From: Lactuca virosa
Taxonomy: Eukaryota > Streptophyta > Magnoliopsida > Asterales > Asteraceae
Direction of reading: 5' to 3'
DNA: 64,000 bases
NCBI GenBank assembly: GCA_928212115.1
Contig: CAKMRJ010001112.1
Location: forward strand, 411,325,110-411,389,109
In this document: one piece after another, positions 46,453-58,204 of the stretch
Layout of the letters: each line of letters starts with the position of its first letter
Position numbering within the stretch: position 1 is the stretch's first letter
Position numbers and translations under genes: made by a program
Notes under the pieces: model-generated
Databases searched by the model: none
Seen by the model: only the letters and a program-made list of their open reading frames with translations
What the model was told of the DNA's origin: nothing

Positions 46453-46760
46453 ACGATGTGGACCCTCCGGTCATGTGTCTCGGTGAGGACCCTCTGGTCT
46501 CACGGCTCAGTGTGGACCCTCCGGTCATGTGTCTCAGTGAAGACCCTCTGGTCTTACAACTCGGGTTGGACCCTCCAGTCCTGTATCTCAGTTGAAGACC
46601 CTCCGGTCTCACAACTCGGTTTGGACCCTCCGATCCTAACTCGGTATAGCACATAATAATATAGCATATATCACAAAGACAAAATGCATAATATCACATA
46701 ACTCAATAATAGCACATAGGACCCTTCGGTCGATAACTAAAATAAGACCCTCCGGTCACA
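46453..46760. repeat. GGACCCTCCGGTC array in E 3' LTR
   Basis: GACCCTCCGGTC or variants recur roughly every 30-35 bp, alternating with TCTCGGTG-type phrases; the later units (46725-46760) are more widely spaced. The same array is at 53555-53850. Confidence 0.9.
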
Positions 46761-47035
46761 CAGTATTATCGCTCAGGTAAGTATAGTGAGAAGACTTACC
46801 TCGTAAGTAAGCAAGTAGATGTAGCACCCCATGAACAGTCTAGACTCCACCTACATATTATAATTATCTCTAATAAGTACTTTGTAATAACCACGCCGAG
46901 ATTTTAAGCTAACTCCTCCACTAAATCTCAAAAGGGTGAAAAGACCATTTTACCCTTCCACGATCTCCAACGTCCACAGTTGACCAAACCCTAAAAGTCA
47001 ACGAAAGTAACGCTCAGGTCCACAGTCCATGTTGA

Positions 47036-47930
47036 CTAAACTCGCCGAGTGCATCTATTCGACTCGTCGAGTTCCTTCGTTTTCTTTGAAGTATCGGGAA
47101 AATCCAACTCAACTCGTCGAGTTGTCTCATCAACTTGCCGAGTTGTAGCGCGTCCAGTCTATCGGGGAAAACCCTAGCTGAATCGTCGAGTTGGCTCATT
47201 CACCCGTCGAGTCCATCTAGACAAATTCGCATTCAGACGTTTCTTAAGCAGAAATAATGTCCCAAACTCTAGATCTAGCCTCCCAAGGCTGAAATACCAC
47301 GTAAAGCTGCGAGCTTTTCGTCCATGCATGGCATCTAAGCCTCGAAATGCCAAAACAAGCTCTATTTAGGTTTTAATGCATAAAATCTTGCCACTAGCTT
47401 GATAAAGCTTGGACCTTTGGGCTCAAGGGACCTCATATTGTCCATATCTGAAGTCCCAACTCCATGGCAAGCTTGAACAACTCAAGTACTCAAAAAGGAT
47501 GGAAAAAGGCCCTAAACGCCCTAGAAAGAGATCTAACCAAATAGTGATCAAGGTGGTAACTTTTTACCTTCAAATAGAAGCTAGGAATGAATGAACATCG
47601 GATCCAAGAGCTCCCTCTCGTCCCAAGCATTTTGCTCCTCAATCTTCCTCCAAAAATGCACTAAAGTATGAAATATTAGCATATTTTTCTCTCACACAAG
47701 GATATAGCTCGATTAAGGTTTCTCTCAGAGTGTTAAGATGATAAGGGTGGCGGAAATGAAGGCTTAAGGTCCTTTAAATAGGACACAAACCCTGAAAATT
47801 AGGGTTTCCTCATTCAACTCCTACTCTTCGAGTTGGGGTCCTCCAACTCATCGAGTAGACTCTAAAAATCATGCGGCCATTAACTCCTCTACTCGGCGAG
47901 TTGGGGCATCCAACTCGTCGAGTTGCTCTG
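47036..47930. repeat. CTCGTCGAG motif clusters in E 3' LTR
   Basis: AACTCGTCGAGTT and variants (ACTCGCCGAGT-type) occur in a downstream cluster (47036-47215) and an upstream cluster (47816-47930) on the two sides of the TATA box at 47771-47781. The same two clusters are at 54127-54290 and 54890-54990. Confidence 0.88.
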
Positions 47931-48000
47931 ACATCATGAATGCAAATTAATTAAATATTATACCTGGAATTCGGGGTGTTACAATTCTCCCCCACTAGAA

Positions 48001-48566
48001 TCAGACTTCGCCATCGAAGTCATCCTCCGGAAACAACTCTGGGTACTGCTCCTGCATCTCGGACTCCGGCTCCCAAGTCCACTCGGATCCCCTCCGATGT
48101 TGCCACTGAACCTGAACCAAAGGCACATCTTTATTCCTCAAGACCTTCACCTTCCTATCAAAGATTGCTATCGGTCTCTCAATGTAGTTCAGGATTTCAT
48201 CAACCTGAATGTCCTCTAAAGGAGCCATTGTCGTCTCATCGGCTACACACTTCCTCAGCTGGGATACGTGGAAGGTGTTATGAATCTGGCTCAACTCTGC
48301 AGGCAGCTCCAACCGATAAGCTACCTTACCCACTCGGGCGATCACCCTAAAAGGACAAATGTATCTAGGGCCCAGCTTGCCCCGCTTCCTGAATCAGATC
48401 ACCCCTTTCCATGGGGATACCTTAAGGAGGACAAAATCTCCGACCTGAAACTCTAGCTCTGAACGGCGTAACTCTTCTGACGACTCTGGGACGTCAGTAA
48501 CCTCTGTCTGACCTGCTGGATTTGCTCTGTCATCTTGAGCACTATCTCAGTGCTCCCCATCACTCT
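48001..48566 (-). pseudogene. E pol: integrase tail and chromodomain-like end
   Basis: The 48001-48345 frame starts with the GPY/F-type region (IARVGKVAYRLELPAELSQI) and HNTFHVSQLRK, then a chromodomain-like segment (IERPIAIFDRKVKVLRNKDV, then VQWQHRRGSEWTWEPESEM) and stop after DDFDGEV. Upstream, 48346-48566 holds the preceding region with stops. Confidence 0.85.
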
Positions 48567-49463
48567 CTACCCTATCTTTCCCCAACATATGGGAGTCCGA
48601 CACCTCCTCCCATATAAGAGCTCAAAAGGAGGCATACTGATACTGGAATGATGGTTGTTGTTGTATAAAAACTCAGCCAAGGGCAAGTAAGTGTCCCAAC
48701 TTCCACCGAAGTCCATAACACATGCACGTAGCATGTCCTCGAGCGTCTGAATCGTCCGCTCGCTCTGTCCGTCTGTCTGTAGGTGATATGCGGTACTGAA
48801 GTGTAACCTGGTGCCCAGCTCCTCATGAAATTTCTTCCAGAACCTAGAAGTAAAAGGCACATCTTGATCTGACACTATCGATATGGGCACCCCATGTCGT
48901 GTCACCACCTCTGGAACGTAGATTTCGGCCAATTTCTCCGCAGAATAGCTTTCACTGATAGCAGAAAGTGAGCACTCTTCTTCAACCGATCTACAATAAC
49001 CCATATCACATCGACACCTCGTGCGGTCCTCGGTAATTTGGTGAAAAAATCCATGGAAATTTGTTCCCGCTTCCACTGGTAAAGGCTGCAATGGGCCATG
49101 TGGACGCTGGTGCTCCGCCTTGACCTGACGACAGGTCAAGCATCTCTCGACTACCCATGCCACATCTATCTTCATACAGGGCCATCAATAATCCCTTTTC
49201 AAGTCCAAATACATCTTGGTGGCTCCCGGATGGATCGAGAATCTTGACCTATGGGCCTCCTCCATCAAAATACGTCGAGCTCCACCAGTATATGGCACCA
49301 ATATCCGCCCACGGAAGGTCATAAGCCCCCGACTATCCGTCCCAAACTCAGAAATCTGCCCGATCACCCGCTCTCTCTTACGGTTCTCGGGTCTCGCGGA
49401 CAACACCTGGGCCTCTCGGATGGTATCTAAGACTAGATTCATCACCGTCATCCTCATGCACAC
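48567..49463 (-). pseudogene. E pol: integrase
   Basis: HRSRFSIHPGATKMYLDLKR and CLTCRQVKAEHQRPHG form the zinc-binding part. The core has SIVSDQDVPFTSRFWKKFHE (Asp) and AYHLQTDGQSERTIQTLEDM (Glu; the usual P is L). A frameshift near 49070-48980 displaces the first Asp region (MDFFTKLPRTARGVDVIWVI is in another frame). There is a stop after YWGK/GKIG near 48567. Confidence 0.88.
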
Positions 49464-49466
49464 GTC

Positions 49467-50894
49467 TCAGATCGAAGCACTCACAGCTCTGCGACTCAGG
49501 GCATCGGCTACCACATTAGCCTTGCCAGGGTGATACCAAATCCCACAGTCATAGTCTTTCACTACATCCAACCATCTCCTCTGTCTCATATTTAGGTTGG
49601 GATGATCCATAAGGTACTTCAGGCTCTTATTGTCCATGTAGATGGTACACCGGACACCATAAAGGTAGTGATGCCAAATCTTGAGGGCAAACACCACCGC
49701 CCCCAACTCCAAATCGTGGGTGGGATACCTCGTCTTGTGAGGCTTTAACTACCACGATGCATATGCAATCACGTGACCCCTCTACATCAACACGGAACCC
49801 ATCCCTGATATAGATGCATCACAGTAAACTACAAAGTCCTCCACTCCCTCAGGAAGGGCTAACACTGGAGCTTCGCACAATCTCTGGCGAATAGTCTCGA
49901 ATGAGGCCTACTGTTCTGGCCCCCAAGCAAAAGTAACACCCTTCATGGTCAATCTGGTAAGAGGAACGACAATCTTGGAGAAATCGCTAATAAATCTCCA
50001 GTAGTAGCCTGCCAAGCCAAGAAAACCCCTGATCTCGGATGGGGACCTCGGTACCTCCCATCGCATAACTGCCTTAATCTTGGCCGGGTCGACCAAAATC
50101 CCATTCTGGTTAACGAGATGTCCTAAGAACTGAACCTTTCATAACCATAAATCACACTTGGAGAATTTGGCATAAAGCCTCTCTATCCTACATACTCCAA
50201 GAATCTCCCGAAGATGCTCCTCGTGCTGCTCTCTGGACCTCGAGTATACCAAAATGTCATCGATGAAAACGATCACTCACCTATCTATCATCGGCCTGCA
50301 CACCCAGTTCATGAGATCCATGAATGTTGCCGGTGCGTTGGTGTGTCCGAAAGGCATCACCATAAACTCGTAATGCCCATAACGAGTCCTAAAGGCCGTC
50401 TTCTGGATATCCTCCACGCAAACTCTCATCTGATGATACCCAGATCTCAAATCAATCTTGGAAAACCAAGACGCCCCCTACAACTGATCGAATAAATCGT
50501 CGATCCTCGGTAGTGGATAACGGTTCTTGACCGCCAGCTTTTTCAACTCCCGGTAGTCGATGCACGTCTGGTGTGAACCATCCTTTTTCTTGACAAAAAG
50601 GATCGGCGCTCCCCACGGTGAGCTACTCGGTCTAATAAAACCCTTCCCCAACAGCTCATGGAGTTGCGAGGATAACTCCTGCGTGTCGGGCGATGCAAGG
50701 CGATAAGGTGCCTTGGCAATAGGCGCCGCACTTGGAATCAAATCGATCCGGAACTCCACCTGCCTCTCGGGAGGCACACCCGGTAACTCCTCAGGGAAAA
50801 CATCCGGGAACTCACACACAACCAGAACATCGGAGATAGAAACCGGCCTCTCGGTGGAAACTCTCGTATCCATCACATATGCTAAAAAGCCCAT
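49467..50894 (-). pseudogene. E pol: reverse transcriptase and RNase H
   Basis: The first frame (50894-50478) runs from FPDVFPEELPGVPPERQVEF to GFIRPSSSPWGAPILFVKKK and YPLPRIDDLFDQL, then a TAG. Without a shift, the region continues with KTAFRTRYGHYEF, then IVFIDDILVYSR near 50233-50270 with both Asp residues, and further stops. 50096-49908 is VDPAKIKAVMRWEVPRSPSE and the FLGLAGYYWRF segment. RNase H follows with YCDASISGMGSVLM and LELGAVVFALKIWHHYLYG. Most defects are stop codons that single transitions would make. Confidence 0.9.
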
Positions 50895-51425
50895 ACATCC
50901 CTTCTATAAACTCTGCCTCGCCCTGGCGGCATAACAGAAAGTTGATCCAGATCTGGTCCCCTCGCCATACACAGTAAGCACTCCCATACTAGAGTCTTGT
51001 ATGGTCACCATCTGACGCCCACAGTCAATCACAGCTCCAAACTGGCTCAACCAATACATGCCCACTATGACATAGACATCACCCATCGCTATCGGCACCA
51101 GATCTAGTGGGAACTCAACACCGAAAATCTCTAATATTCACCCCCAGAATACATCGGTGGAAAAAACCGCATGCTCGTCGGCTATAGAAACCCTCAGCGG
51201 TTAACTCAACGTCTCGCGTCTTACACTAATGTGACGACTAAAGGATAAAGACACAAAAGATCGACTCGCACCCGAGTCAAATAATACCAAAGCAAGCACA
51301 GAACTCACAAGAAAAGTACCTATATACAGCACAATATAGGCATAAACAAATCTCAAAATAACATAAATAAGGAGATACGTACCAGCAACAACATCAGACG
51401 CTGTGCGGACCTCCTCTGCGGTCAA
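50895..51425 (-). pseudogene. E pol: aspartic protease with a 63-bp insertion
   Basis: The frame 51425-51201 reads EEVRTASDVVAG, then 21 hydrophobic residues, then TFLVSSVLALVLFDSGASRS with the catalytic DSG. The extra 21 codons (51320-51382) are absent from the equivalent place in element A (VVTGTFLLD). Further down, VIVGMYWLSQFGAVIDC has Tyr where Asp is usual. A stop after RRETLS separates the two parts. Confidence 0.82.
51320..51382 (-). other. Intron-like 63-bp insertion in E protease
   Basis: On the minus strand it begins GTACGTATCT and ends GTATATAG, T-rich between, and is flanked by GGTAC on both sides. Its removal at GT/AG would restore the AG-TFL continuity seen in element A. Because 63 is a multiple of three and has no stop, the frame stays open either way. 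Confidence 0.5.
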
Positions 51426-51455
51426 CTGGAATGCTCTCTCACGAGCTCTCGGAGG

Positions 51456-52561
51456 CTAGGCCTTCCCGGGCCGACCATCAGTAACACGTAAGCAGCAGGA
51501 GCAGCAGCCTGGGCTGATCCCTAAGTGAGCTAGGGACACTCGGCCTTCCGATGGACCGTATGGTTGAAATGAAAGCAAACCGAAATTTCCTCGGGGCAGT
51601 CCCTCGCCATATGCCCCTCCTTGCCACATTTGTAGCAAATCCCCGCTCGGTAAGACCCCTAATGGCTCTTGCCGCAATAGCTACAAGTGCGGCCCTTCTG
51701 GCCTCCAGCTCTCGAATCAGTGGGCTTGGCCCGCTTTGTCACCGGCTGTGACTGTACTAGTCTCCTTTCTCTCCCCTGCTGCTCTCTCTCCTCCCTGGTC
51801 TGAATCTCCAGCTCAATCTCTCTCCTCCTGGCATTGGCCTGCAACTCAGCCAATGTCCGATAAGACGAGTTCGCCACGAACTCCCGACTATCACTCCTCA
51901 AGATGCTTAAATACCGACTCACACGTGCCTTCTCAGTGGACACGTGCTCAGGGCAGAATAACGCTCTCTCATGAAACATCCTCGTAATCTCTGTCACTGA
52001 CTCTTTCTTCTGCTTGAGAGATAGAAACTCTTGTGCCAACCGTTCCCTCTCCACCTAGGGAACATACTCATCTCTGAATAACTTGGTGAACCTCTCCCAA
52101 GTCACTGCAGCATGATCTGCAGGGGTAAAATCAGTCGACACGAACTTCCACCAGTCCTTCGCTCCCAAGCGAGGCTGGTTCAGCGCGAACCGGACTCTCA
52201 GATGCTCTGGACATGAACACGTATAGAAACACCCCTCAATGTTGGAGATACATCTCATGGCAGCGATCGGATTCTGCGTCCCATCAAACTCTAGTGGCTT
52301 CGTGTTGTTGAACTCACGGAACAACAACAAGTCACCTCCCTGTGGCCTGGCAGCAGCTATGGCCGCGGTGGCTGCAGCAGCAGCATCCCCTGTAACAACA
52401 ACGTATCGCTCATCGAATGTCTCAATCAACGTGGTCTTAATAGACCCGACCATCTCTGGTATGGCCTCTCTGATAGTTGCAGCCACCTCCTCATGAATGA
52501 TCATGCGAATCTCCTCGTCACTGGTACCACTGCCCCCGGGGTTGTTGCGGGTAATCACCAT
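51456..52561 (-). pseudogene. E gag
   Basis: The start at 52561 reads MVITRNNPGGSGTSDEEIRM, followed by a helical N-terminus, an Ala-rich run and the capsid part (KPLEFDGTQNPIAAMRCISN and DFTPADHAAVTWERFTKLFR). A TAG at 52055-52057 interrupts it, then ERERLAQEFLSLKQ, RMFHERALFCPEH and an Arg/Glu-rich region follow. The first zinc knuckle begins CSYCGKSH, and the next is displaced by a shift near 51660. The knuckle of the form CYKCG is visible only in the shifted frame. Confidence 0.85.
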
Positions 52562-53230
52562 AGTGTCTCTGAAATGCAAACACAAAATCATCAGAGACTA
52601 GCTCAACACACAAACACACTCGATTATCCACCCCTACATGCTCCTTAATATCCTAAGATTCTTACTTGGGTCGTATACAGGTCTGGTGCTTTCAGTAGTA
52701 CTCGCCCAATACTACCTTCCACCCCAACCTGTAGTCGTCCCAAGTCCTCCTCCTAAGATCCTAATTCACAGTACTTTATCCCTCACGGATATCAACTACT
52801 CTCTCGGTAGATTCGTCAATTCTCATCTAGGTATCTCTCCTAGATTACTCAATACTCTCTCTAAAAGATTACTGCTATGTTTCTCCCTACTCAGTACACA
52901 CACAGAGCAAATAGCAAATAAGATCAATCAATAGCATACCTTAGGCTAAGGCATCATGATTCAGGCAACTCTAGCCCTAATTTCTAAAACACCTAGCCTA
53001 TCCTCTAGCATGCAGGTCTAATATCTCATAAATATCTCATAGTATAAACAAGTAATGGTATTTTGGGAAATCATCATTCGGGCTGTAGCTGATTGTACAC
53101 ACTGCTTCGTCTTGTTTTTCTCTTTAAAACTCTTACTCATTTTAGAAAATCATTTCTTTTAGAAAATTTTTCTCAAATCCTCAGTTTGAGTCCAGACATA
53201 CCCGAGAGTACATCCGAATCCCTCAAACCA
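52562..53230 (-). other. Leader of E
   Basis: Between PBS and gag. No ORF that I can support and no copy of the hairpin cassette. Confidence 0.7.
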
Positions 53231-53243
53231 AGGCTCTGATACC
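53231..53243 (-). promoter_or_regulatory. PBS of E
   Basis: The minus strand reads GGTATCAGAGCC at this site (TGGTATCAGAGCC with one more base), the initiator tRNA-Met type, next to the 5' LTR. Confidence 0.9.
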
Positions 53244-53247
53244 AACT

Positions 53248-55052
53248 TGTAACATCGTAAATTTTTGAACAATTTTTTTCATTGTTAAATCACATAAAAC
53301 TCAATATCACATTTTCTCAAAACCACAATGTATCAATTGTCAAAAACATAAATCAACAAAACAACTTATAATATCCCAGAATCCTCAAACATAATCTCGA
53401 ACAGGTATATACAATCAAGCCGGCCCCTTCCCGTGATACTGAGAAGTACCTGAAACACATAACACACAACACGGTAAGCACGAAGCTTAGTTAGTTCCCC
53501 AAAACACCACATACATAAATAATAAGCCTCTCATGGCTATAGCTCGGCATGGACCCTCCGGTCATGCGTCTCGGTGAGGACCCTCTGGTCTTATGACTCG
53601 GTGTGGACCCTCTGGTCATGTGTCTCAGTGAAGACCCTCCGGTCTTACAACTCGGGTTGGACCCTCCAGTCCTGTATCTCAGTGAAGACCCTCCGGTCTC
53701 ACATCTCGGTTTGGACCCTCCGATCCTAACTCAGTATAGCACATAATAATATAGAATGTATTACAAAGACAAAATGCATAATATCACATAACTCAATAAT
53801 AGCACATAGGACCCTCCGATCGATAACTCAAATAAGACCCTCCGGTCACACAATATTACCGCTCAGGTAAGTATAGTGAGAAGACTCACCTCGTAAGTAA
53901 GCAAGTAGATCTAGCACCCAACGAACAGTCTAGACTCAGCCTACATAATATAATTATCTCTAATAAGTACTTTGTAATAACCACTCTGAGATGTTAAGCT
54001 AACTCCTCCACTAAATCTCAAAAGCGTGAAAAGACCATTTTACTCTTCCACGATCTCCAAGGTCCACAGTCGACCAACCCTAAAAGTCAACGAAAGTCAA
54101 TGCTCAGGTCAACAGTCCATGTTCACTAAACTCGTCGAGTGCATCTATGCGACTCGTCGAGTTCCTTCGTTTTCTTTGAAGTATCGGGAAAATCCAACTC
54201 AACTCGTCGAGTTGTAGCGCGTCGAGTCTATCGGGGAAAACCCTAGCTGAATCGTCGAGTTGGCTCATTCACCCGTCGAGTCCATCTAGACAAATTCTCA
54301 TTCAGACGATTCTTAAGTAGAAATAATGTCCCAAACTCTAGATCTATCCTCCCAAGACTGAAATACCACGTAAAGCTGCAAGCTTTACATCCATGCATGG
54401 CATCTAGGGCTCGAAATGCCAAAACAAGCTCTATTTAGGGTTTAATGCATAAAATTTTGCCACTAGCTTGATAAAGCTTGGACCTTTGGGCTCAAGGGAC
54501 CTCATATTGTCCAGATCTGAAGTCCCAACTCCATGGCAAGCTTGAACAACTCAAGTACTCAAAAAGGATGGAAAAAGGCCCTAAACTCCCTAGGAAGAGA
54601 TCTAACCAAATAATGATCAAGGTGGTAACTTTTTACTTTCAAACAGAAGCTAGGACTGAATGAACACCGGATCCAAGAGCTCCCTCTCGTCCCAAGCCTT
54701 TTGCTCCTCGATCTTCCTCCAAAAATGCACTAAAGTATGAAATATTAGCCTCTCTTTCTCTCACACAAGGATATAGCTCGATTAGGGTTTCTCTCAGAGT
54801 GTTAAGATGATAAGGGAGGCGGAAATAAAGGCTTAAGGTCCTTTAAATAGGATACAAACCCTGAAAATTAGGGTTTCCTCACTCAGCTCCTACTCGTCGA
54901 CTTGAGGTCCTCCAACTCGTCGAGTAGACTCTAAAATTCACGCGGCCATTAACTCCTCTGATCGGCGAGTTGGGGCATCCAACTCGTCGAGTTGCTCTGA
55001 TATCATGAATGAAAATTAATTAAATATTTTACCTCGGAGTCGGGATGTTACA
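53248..55052 (-). repeat. 5' LTR of E
   Basis: From TGTAACA to TGTTACA, 1805 bp. It is complete and carries the GGACCCTCCGGTC array (53555-53850), both CTCGTCGAG clusters and a TATA-like site at 54840-54850. The flank is TTGCT. Confidence 0.92.
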
Positions 55053-55887
55053 TTGCTTCTATTCCTCTCTTGGTTACTATATACCCAAGGAAGTTGCCCG
55101 ACTTCATCCCAAAGTGGCATTTAAGTGGATTCAACTTCATGTTGTATTCGTCTAGAATGTCAAAGGCTTCTTTGAGATCCTTGAAATGATCTTCAGCTTT
55201 CATTGACTTCACCACCATGTCATCAATATAGACCTCCATGGTGTCCCCCAGCTTGTCTTTAAACATCTGATTCACCAATCTTTGATATGTTGCACCTGCA
55301 TTTTTAAGACCAAAAGGCGTTGCAGTGTAACAATATATACATGTTGGTGTTATAAACGTTGTATCTTCTTGATCGGACGGTTCCATCTGGATTTGTTGGA
55401 ATCATGATGAAGCATCCATGAAGGTTAAGAGTTTGTGGCCAGCTGTTGCATCTATCATAGAGTCAATGTGTGGTAGAGGGAAAGAATTCTTAGGAGAAGC
55501 CTTGTTAAGATCCGTGTAGTCTACACATACTCTCCATTTGTCGTTCTTCTTTTATACGACAACCACATTAGCTAGCCATCTTGGGAACTTCACTTCCTTG
55601 ATCATCCTTGTCTTCAGGAGCTTTTCCACTTCTTCTTGGATGATCTGGTTCCTTTCAGCTGCAAACTTCCTTCTCTTTTGGTGTATTGGTATGAAAGAAG
55701 GATCAATATTAAGTTTGTGAGTGATAATACTCTTGTGTATACCTGTCATATCTTCGTGTTTCCATGTGAATATCTTGCTTCTGGTTCGAAGGAAGTTTAA
55801 CAGGTCTTGCTCGATTTTCTCAGGTCTTGAGAATCCTATAAGGACTTTGGCTTTAGGATCCTCGATGCTCAGGGGCACTTCCTTCAC
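55053..55887 (-). pseudogene. C pol: reverse transcriptase, first part
   Basis: 55887-55552 is the RT N-terminal segment (FLRTRSKIFTWKHEDMTGIH, later KFAAERNQIIQEEVEKLLKT and WLANVVVV). After a stop, traces of the VDYTDLNKA-type motif follow. 55386-55053 holds TPFGLKNAGATYQRLVNQMF and YIDDMVVKS, the catalytic YxDD. It ends TKRGIEA at the E insertion. Confidence 0.9.
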
Positions 55888-56024
55888 ATCTTACTCCTTT
55901 GTTTCCAAAACATGTCGTGCCCCTGCCTTAATTGCTATACTTGTTGGGGTTTGGTCTTAGGCTTCACAGAGGTTTTATAACATTCCTTTGATTCTTGTTG
56001 ATCTCCCATGATCTTCACTGTTCC

Positions 56025-56444
56025 TCATGGAGTAGGCATCTTTACACACTGATGATATGTTGATGGAACAGCTCTCATCTCGTAGATCCATGGTCTACCT
56101 AATATCACATTATAAGAACATAAAGTGTCAATAACACATAAATTTTGTATAGAGTTGACCCCCTCTATGTATATTGGTAGCTTTATTTCCCCAACAGTGT
56201 GTTTCATTTCTCCGTTAAATCCTATGAGGACCAAGGATCTCTTGATTATTTGTTATTCCGGGATGTTCATCCTTTTTAGTGCGTCCAATAGTACGATGTT
56301 GACGGAGGATCCTCCATCAACAAGGATCCTTCTGACGAAGTGGTTGGCGATGTACAGTGTTATCAAGAGTCCATCATGGTTAGGATCCTGAATCCCTTCC
56401 CTGTCTGTCTCGTCAAACGTGATTTTCATTTCATTGCTAACCAA
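56025..56444 (-). pseudogene. C pol: aspartic protease
   Basis: HFVRRILVDGGSSVNIVLLD carries the Tat-type active site (DGGS), later YNVILGRPWIYEMRAVPSTY. A stop lies between the two parts near 56253. Confidence 0.87.
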
Positions 56445-56504
56445 GGTATTCTTTTGTGGTCTATCCTCCTTTTCTGTTTTAGAAACCTTGGCGTGTCTTT
56501 TAGT

Positions 56505-58204
56505 TTAAGAGTAAGAAGTACCGCTAATGTTAGATCCGCCTGAGATAACGTTAATTATTTTGGCGTTTGGGTGTGGAGATCCTGGTTTCTCCAGGATCTT
56601 GTGACCATCCCAGTTGTTCTCCTTGGACTTTTCTCTTTTTCTTCTGAGGATCTCTTTGAGATGCCCCTTGCAAAGGAGGTAGCTAATCTCCTTTCTTAGG
56701 GCTATGCAATCCTCCGTCATTTGACCGAAATCTTCATGGTACGCACACCATTTGGACTTGTCTTTCCAACTGGTGGACTTGTTATCCTTCTTTGGCCACC
56801 TTGCTTTGTCTCCGAGACCCTGCGTAGCGTGGATTAAACCTGAAATGTCCACAGAAAAACAATAGTCAGTGATCTTAGGAAGCTCTTTTTCCTCTCCTTC
56901 ATCTTCGAGGGCATTAACCATATGATGATCGGGTTTGAAATAGGGCTTCGCTTTGTAGGATATTGGGGTCGAGGTTTCGGCCTTCCTATTGGGATTCTCG
57001 TATTGACTTAATGGGTTGCTTCTCTTTTGGACTTATTTATCCTCTTCAAGCTTATGAACCTCAATGCTCGGAACCTAACTTCATCCAATCTCTTGCATGG
57101 GGTCATCACAAGATCTTCATAGAACGGTGAATCCTTCCTTAGACCCATCTTGAAGGCATGTACAGCAGTCGTCATGTCAATGTTGGGGATTCTTAGAGCT
57201 TCCCTGCCAAACCTATTAACAAAGTCCCTAATTCGTTCCTTAGGATCCTGAACCACCTGATAAGGATCACTAGTGATCTTCTCGAAGATTCTGCTAAAAG
57301 AAAACTGGTTATTAAAAATATTGACTAAATGTGTAACTGGAGTAATAGAATAGGGAGGAACGTTTAGAAACCATTTAAGATCTGATCCCGTGAAGGTTGA
57401 ACCAAATCCATTACATAGGCAAGCTTCCTTAAAGTGCACTGGGATGGGAATGATTTCTATCCTCTCTCGGTATTGTGCCACGTGCTCTTCAGGATCCGTG
57501 GTTACATCGTAAGGCTTCATGCTAGGAGTCGGGAAGGGTTTAGGAACTTCGGTATCGGCTATCACAAGAGCAAATCTCGAGATCCTGTGACTTGTTGTAG
57601 ATGCTTCTGGTATGGGTTTAACTACTTCGGGTACGCTTCAGATCATCTGTCTCAAGTGTTGAAGTTTCCTAGCCATATTCGGACCTATTCATGCATCAAC
57701 ATTTGTAGAGTTAGTATTAATAGTATTGTTATTTAAGAAGTTATTAGAATCGAGGTTTTTAGTAATATTGAAGGGCTCATTGAGATTATTGAGCATAGAT
57801 GCTCAATTGTTCATAGTTGTCCCCCAGGGTGACGCAACAGTAGCAGGTGCTGTGTTCTCCTGATGATTTCCTAAGGATCCTGCACTCTCGAAGTTTAGGA
57901 TCCTTGGCAGTACAACTGTGGGCATCGTTTCCTGGGATCTATGAAATTCCGCCTTCATCCTCTCCACTTCTCTAAGTAGTGTTCTATTCTCATATTTATG
58001 CTGAGTCATATGTTGTGTTATTTTCCTCATCATAGCGAAGAGTTCAGCAGTAGTGACCAGAGCAGTCGGATCCTGGAGTCCTAAAGATTCCAAACTTCCT
58101 TGGCTAGTGACCGGACGGGTGTTTTTCTTGGTAGTGTCAGGCGCTTTCTTCTGAACAGGGGGTCCACTCGGAGGAGGCGGTAGGTTTTTGGTTGGAATGG
58201 AAGG
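56505..58204 (-). pseudogene. C gag
   Basis: 58204-57803 is a Pro/Ser/Thr-rich N-terminus with a helix (ELFAMMRKITQHMTQHKYEN). 57565-57008 is the capsid region (DPEEHVAQYRERIEII, then LKWFLNVPPYSITPVTHLVN, later KERIRDFVNRFGREALRI and AFKMGLRKDSPFYEDLVMTP), typical of Tat gag. 56921-56505 has the Cys/His remnant CAYHEDFGQMTEDCIALRKE. Small breaks separate the pieces. D inserted upstream, so the true start is not visible. Confidence 0.88.

Larger units (their letters stand above)
46453..47983 (-). repeat. 3' LTR of E, outer end deleted
   Basis: It matches 53555-55052, but the first approximately 305 bp of the LTR (53248-53553 in the other copy) are missing. It ends TGTTACA at 47977-47983. A TATA-like minus-strand CTATTTAAAGG lies at 47771-47781. 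Confidence 0.88.
46453..55052 (-). mobile_element. Element E: Ty3/gypsy Tekay-like element inserted in C
   Basis: LTRs lie at 46453-47983 (truncated) and 53248-55052. There is a PBS at 53231-53243, and gag and pol on the minus strand with several in-frame stops. It interrupts pol of C between RT and RNase H. Confidence 0.92.
40091..58204 (-). mobile_element. Element C: Ty3/gypsy Tat-lineage element, interrupted by E and D
   Basis: Reading on the minus strand: gag (56505-58204), protease, RT (to 55053), then, after insertion E, the rest of pol (44012-46450), a long 3' region with an antisense gene, a PPT and a 3' LTR (40091-40643). A second, archaeal-type RNase H between pol RNase H and integrase places it in the Tat lineage (Retand/Ogre relatives). 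The 5' end lies beyond D, outside the window. Confidence 0.9.

Noticed and set aside
46381..46656. 91-aa ORF with repeated WTLRSCVSV segments
   Set aside because: It is the GGACCCTCCGGTC tandem array of LTR E in translation.
48001..52561. A host gene cluster on the minus strand
   Set aside because: All long frames are gag-pol of element E between two LTRs.
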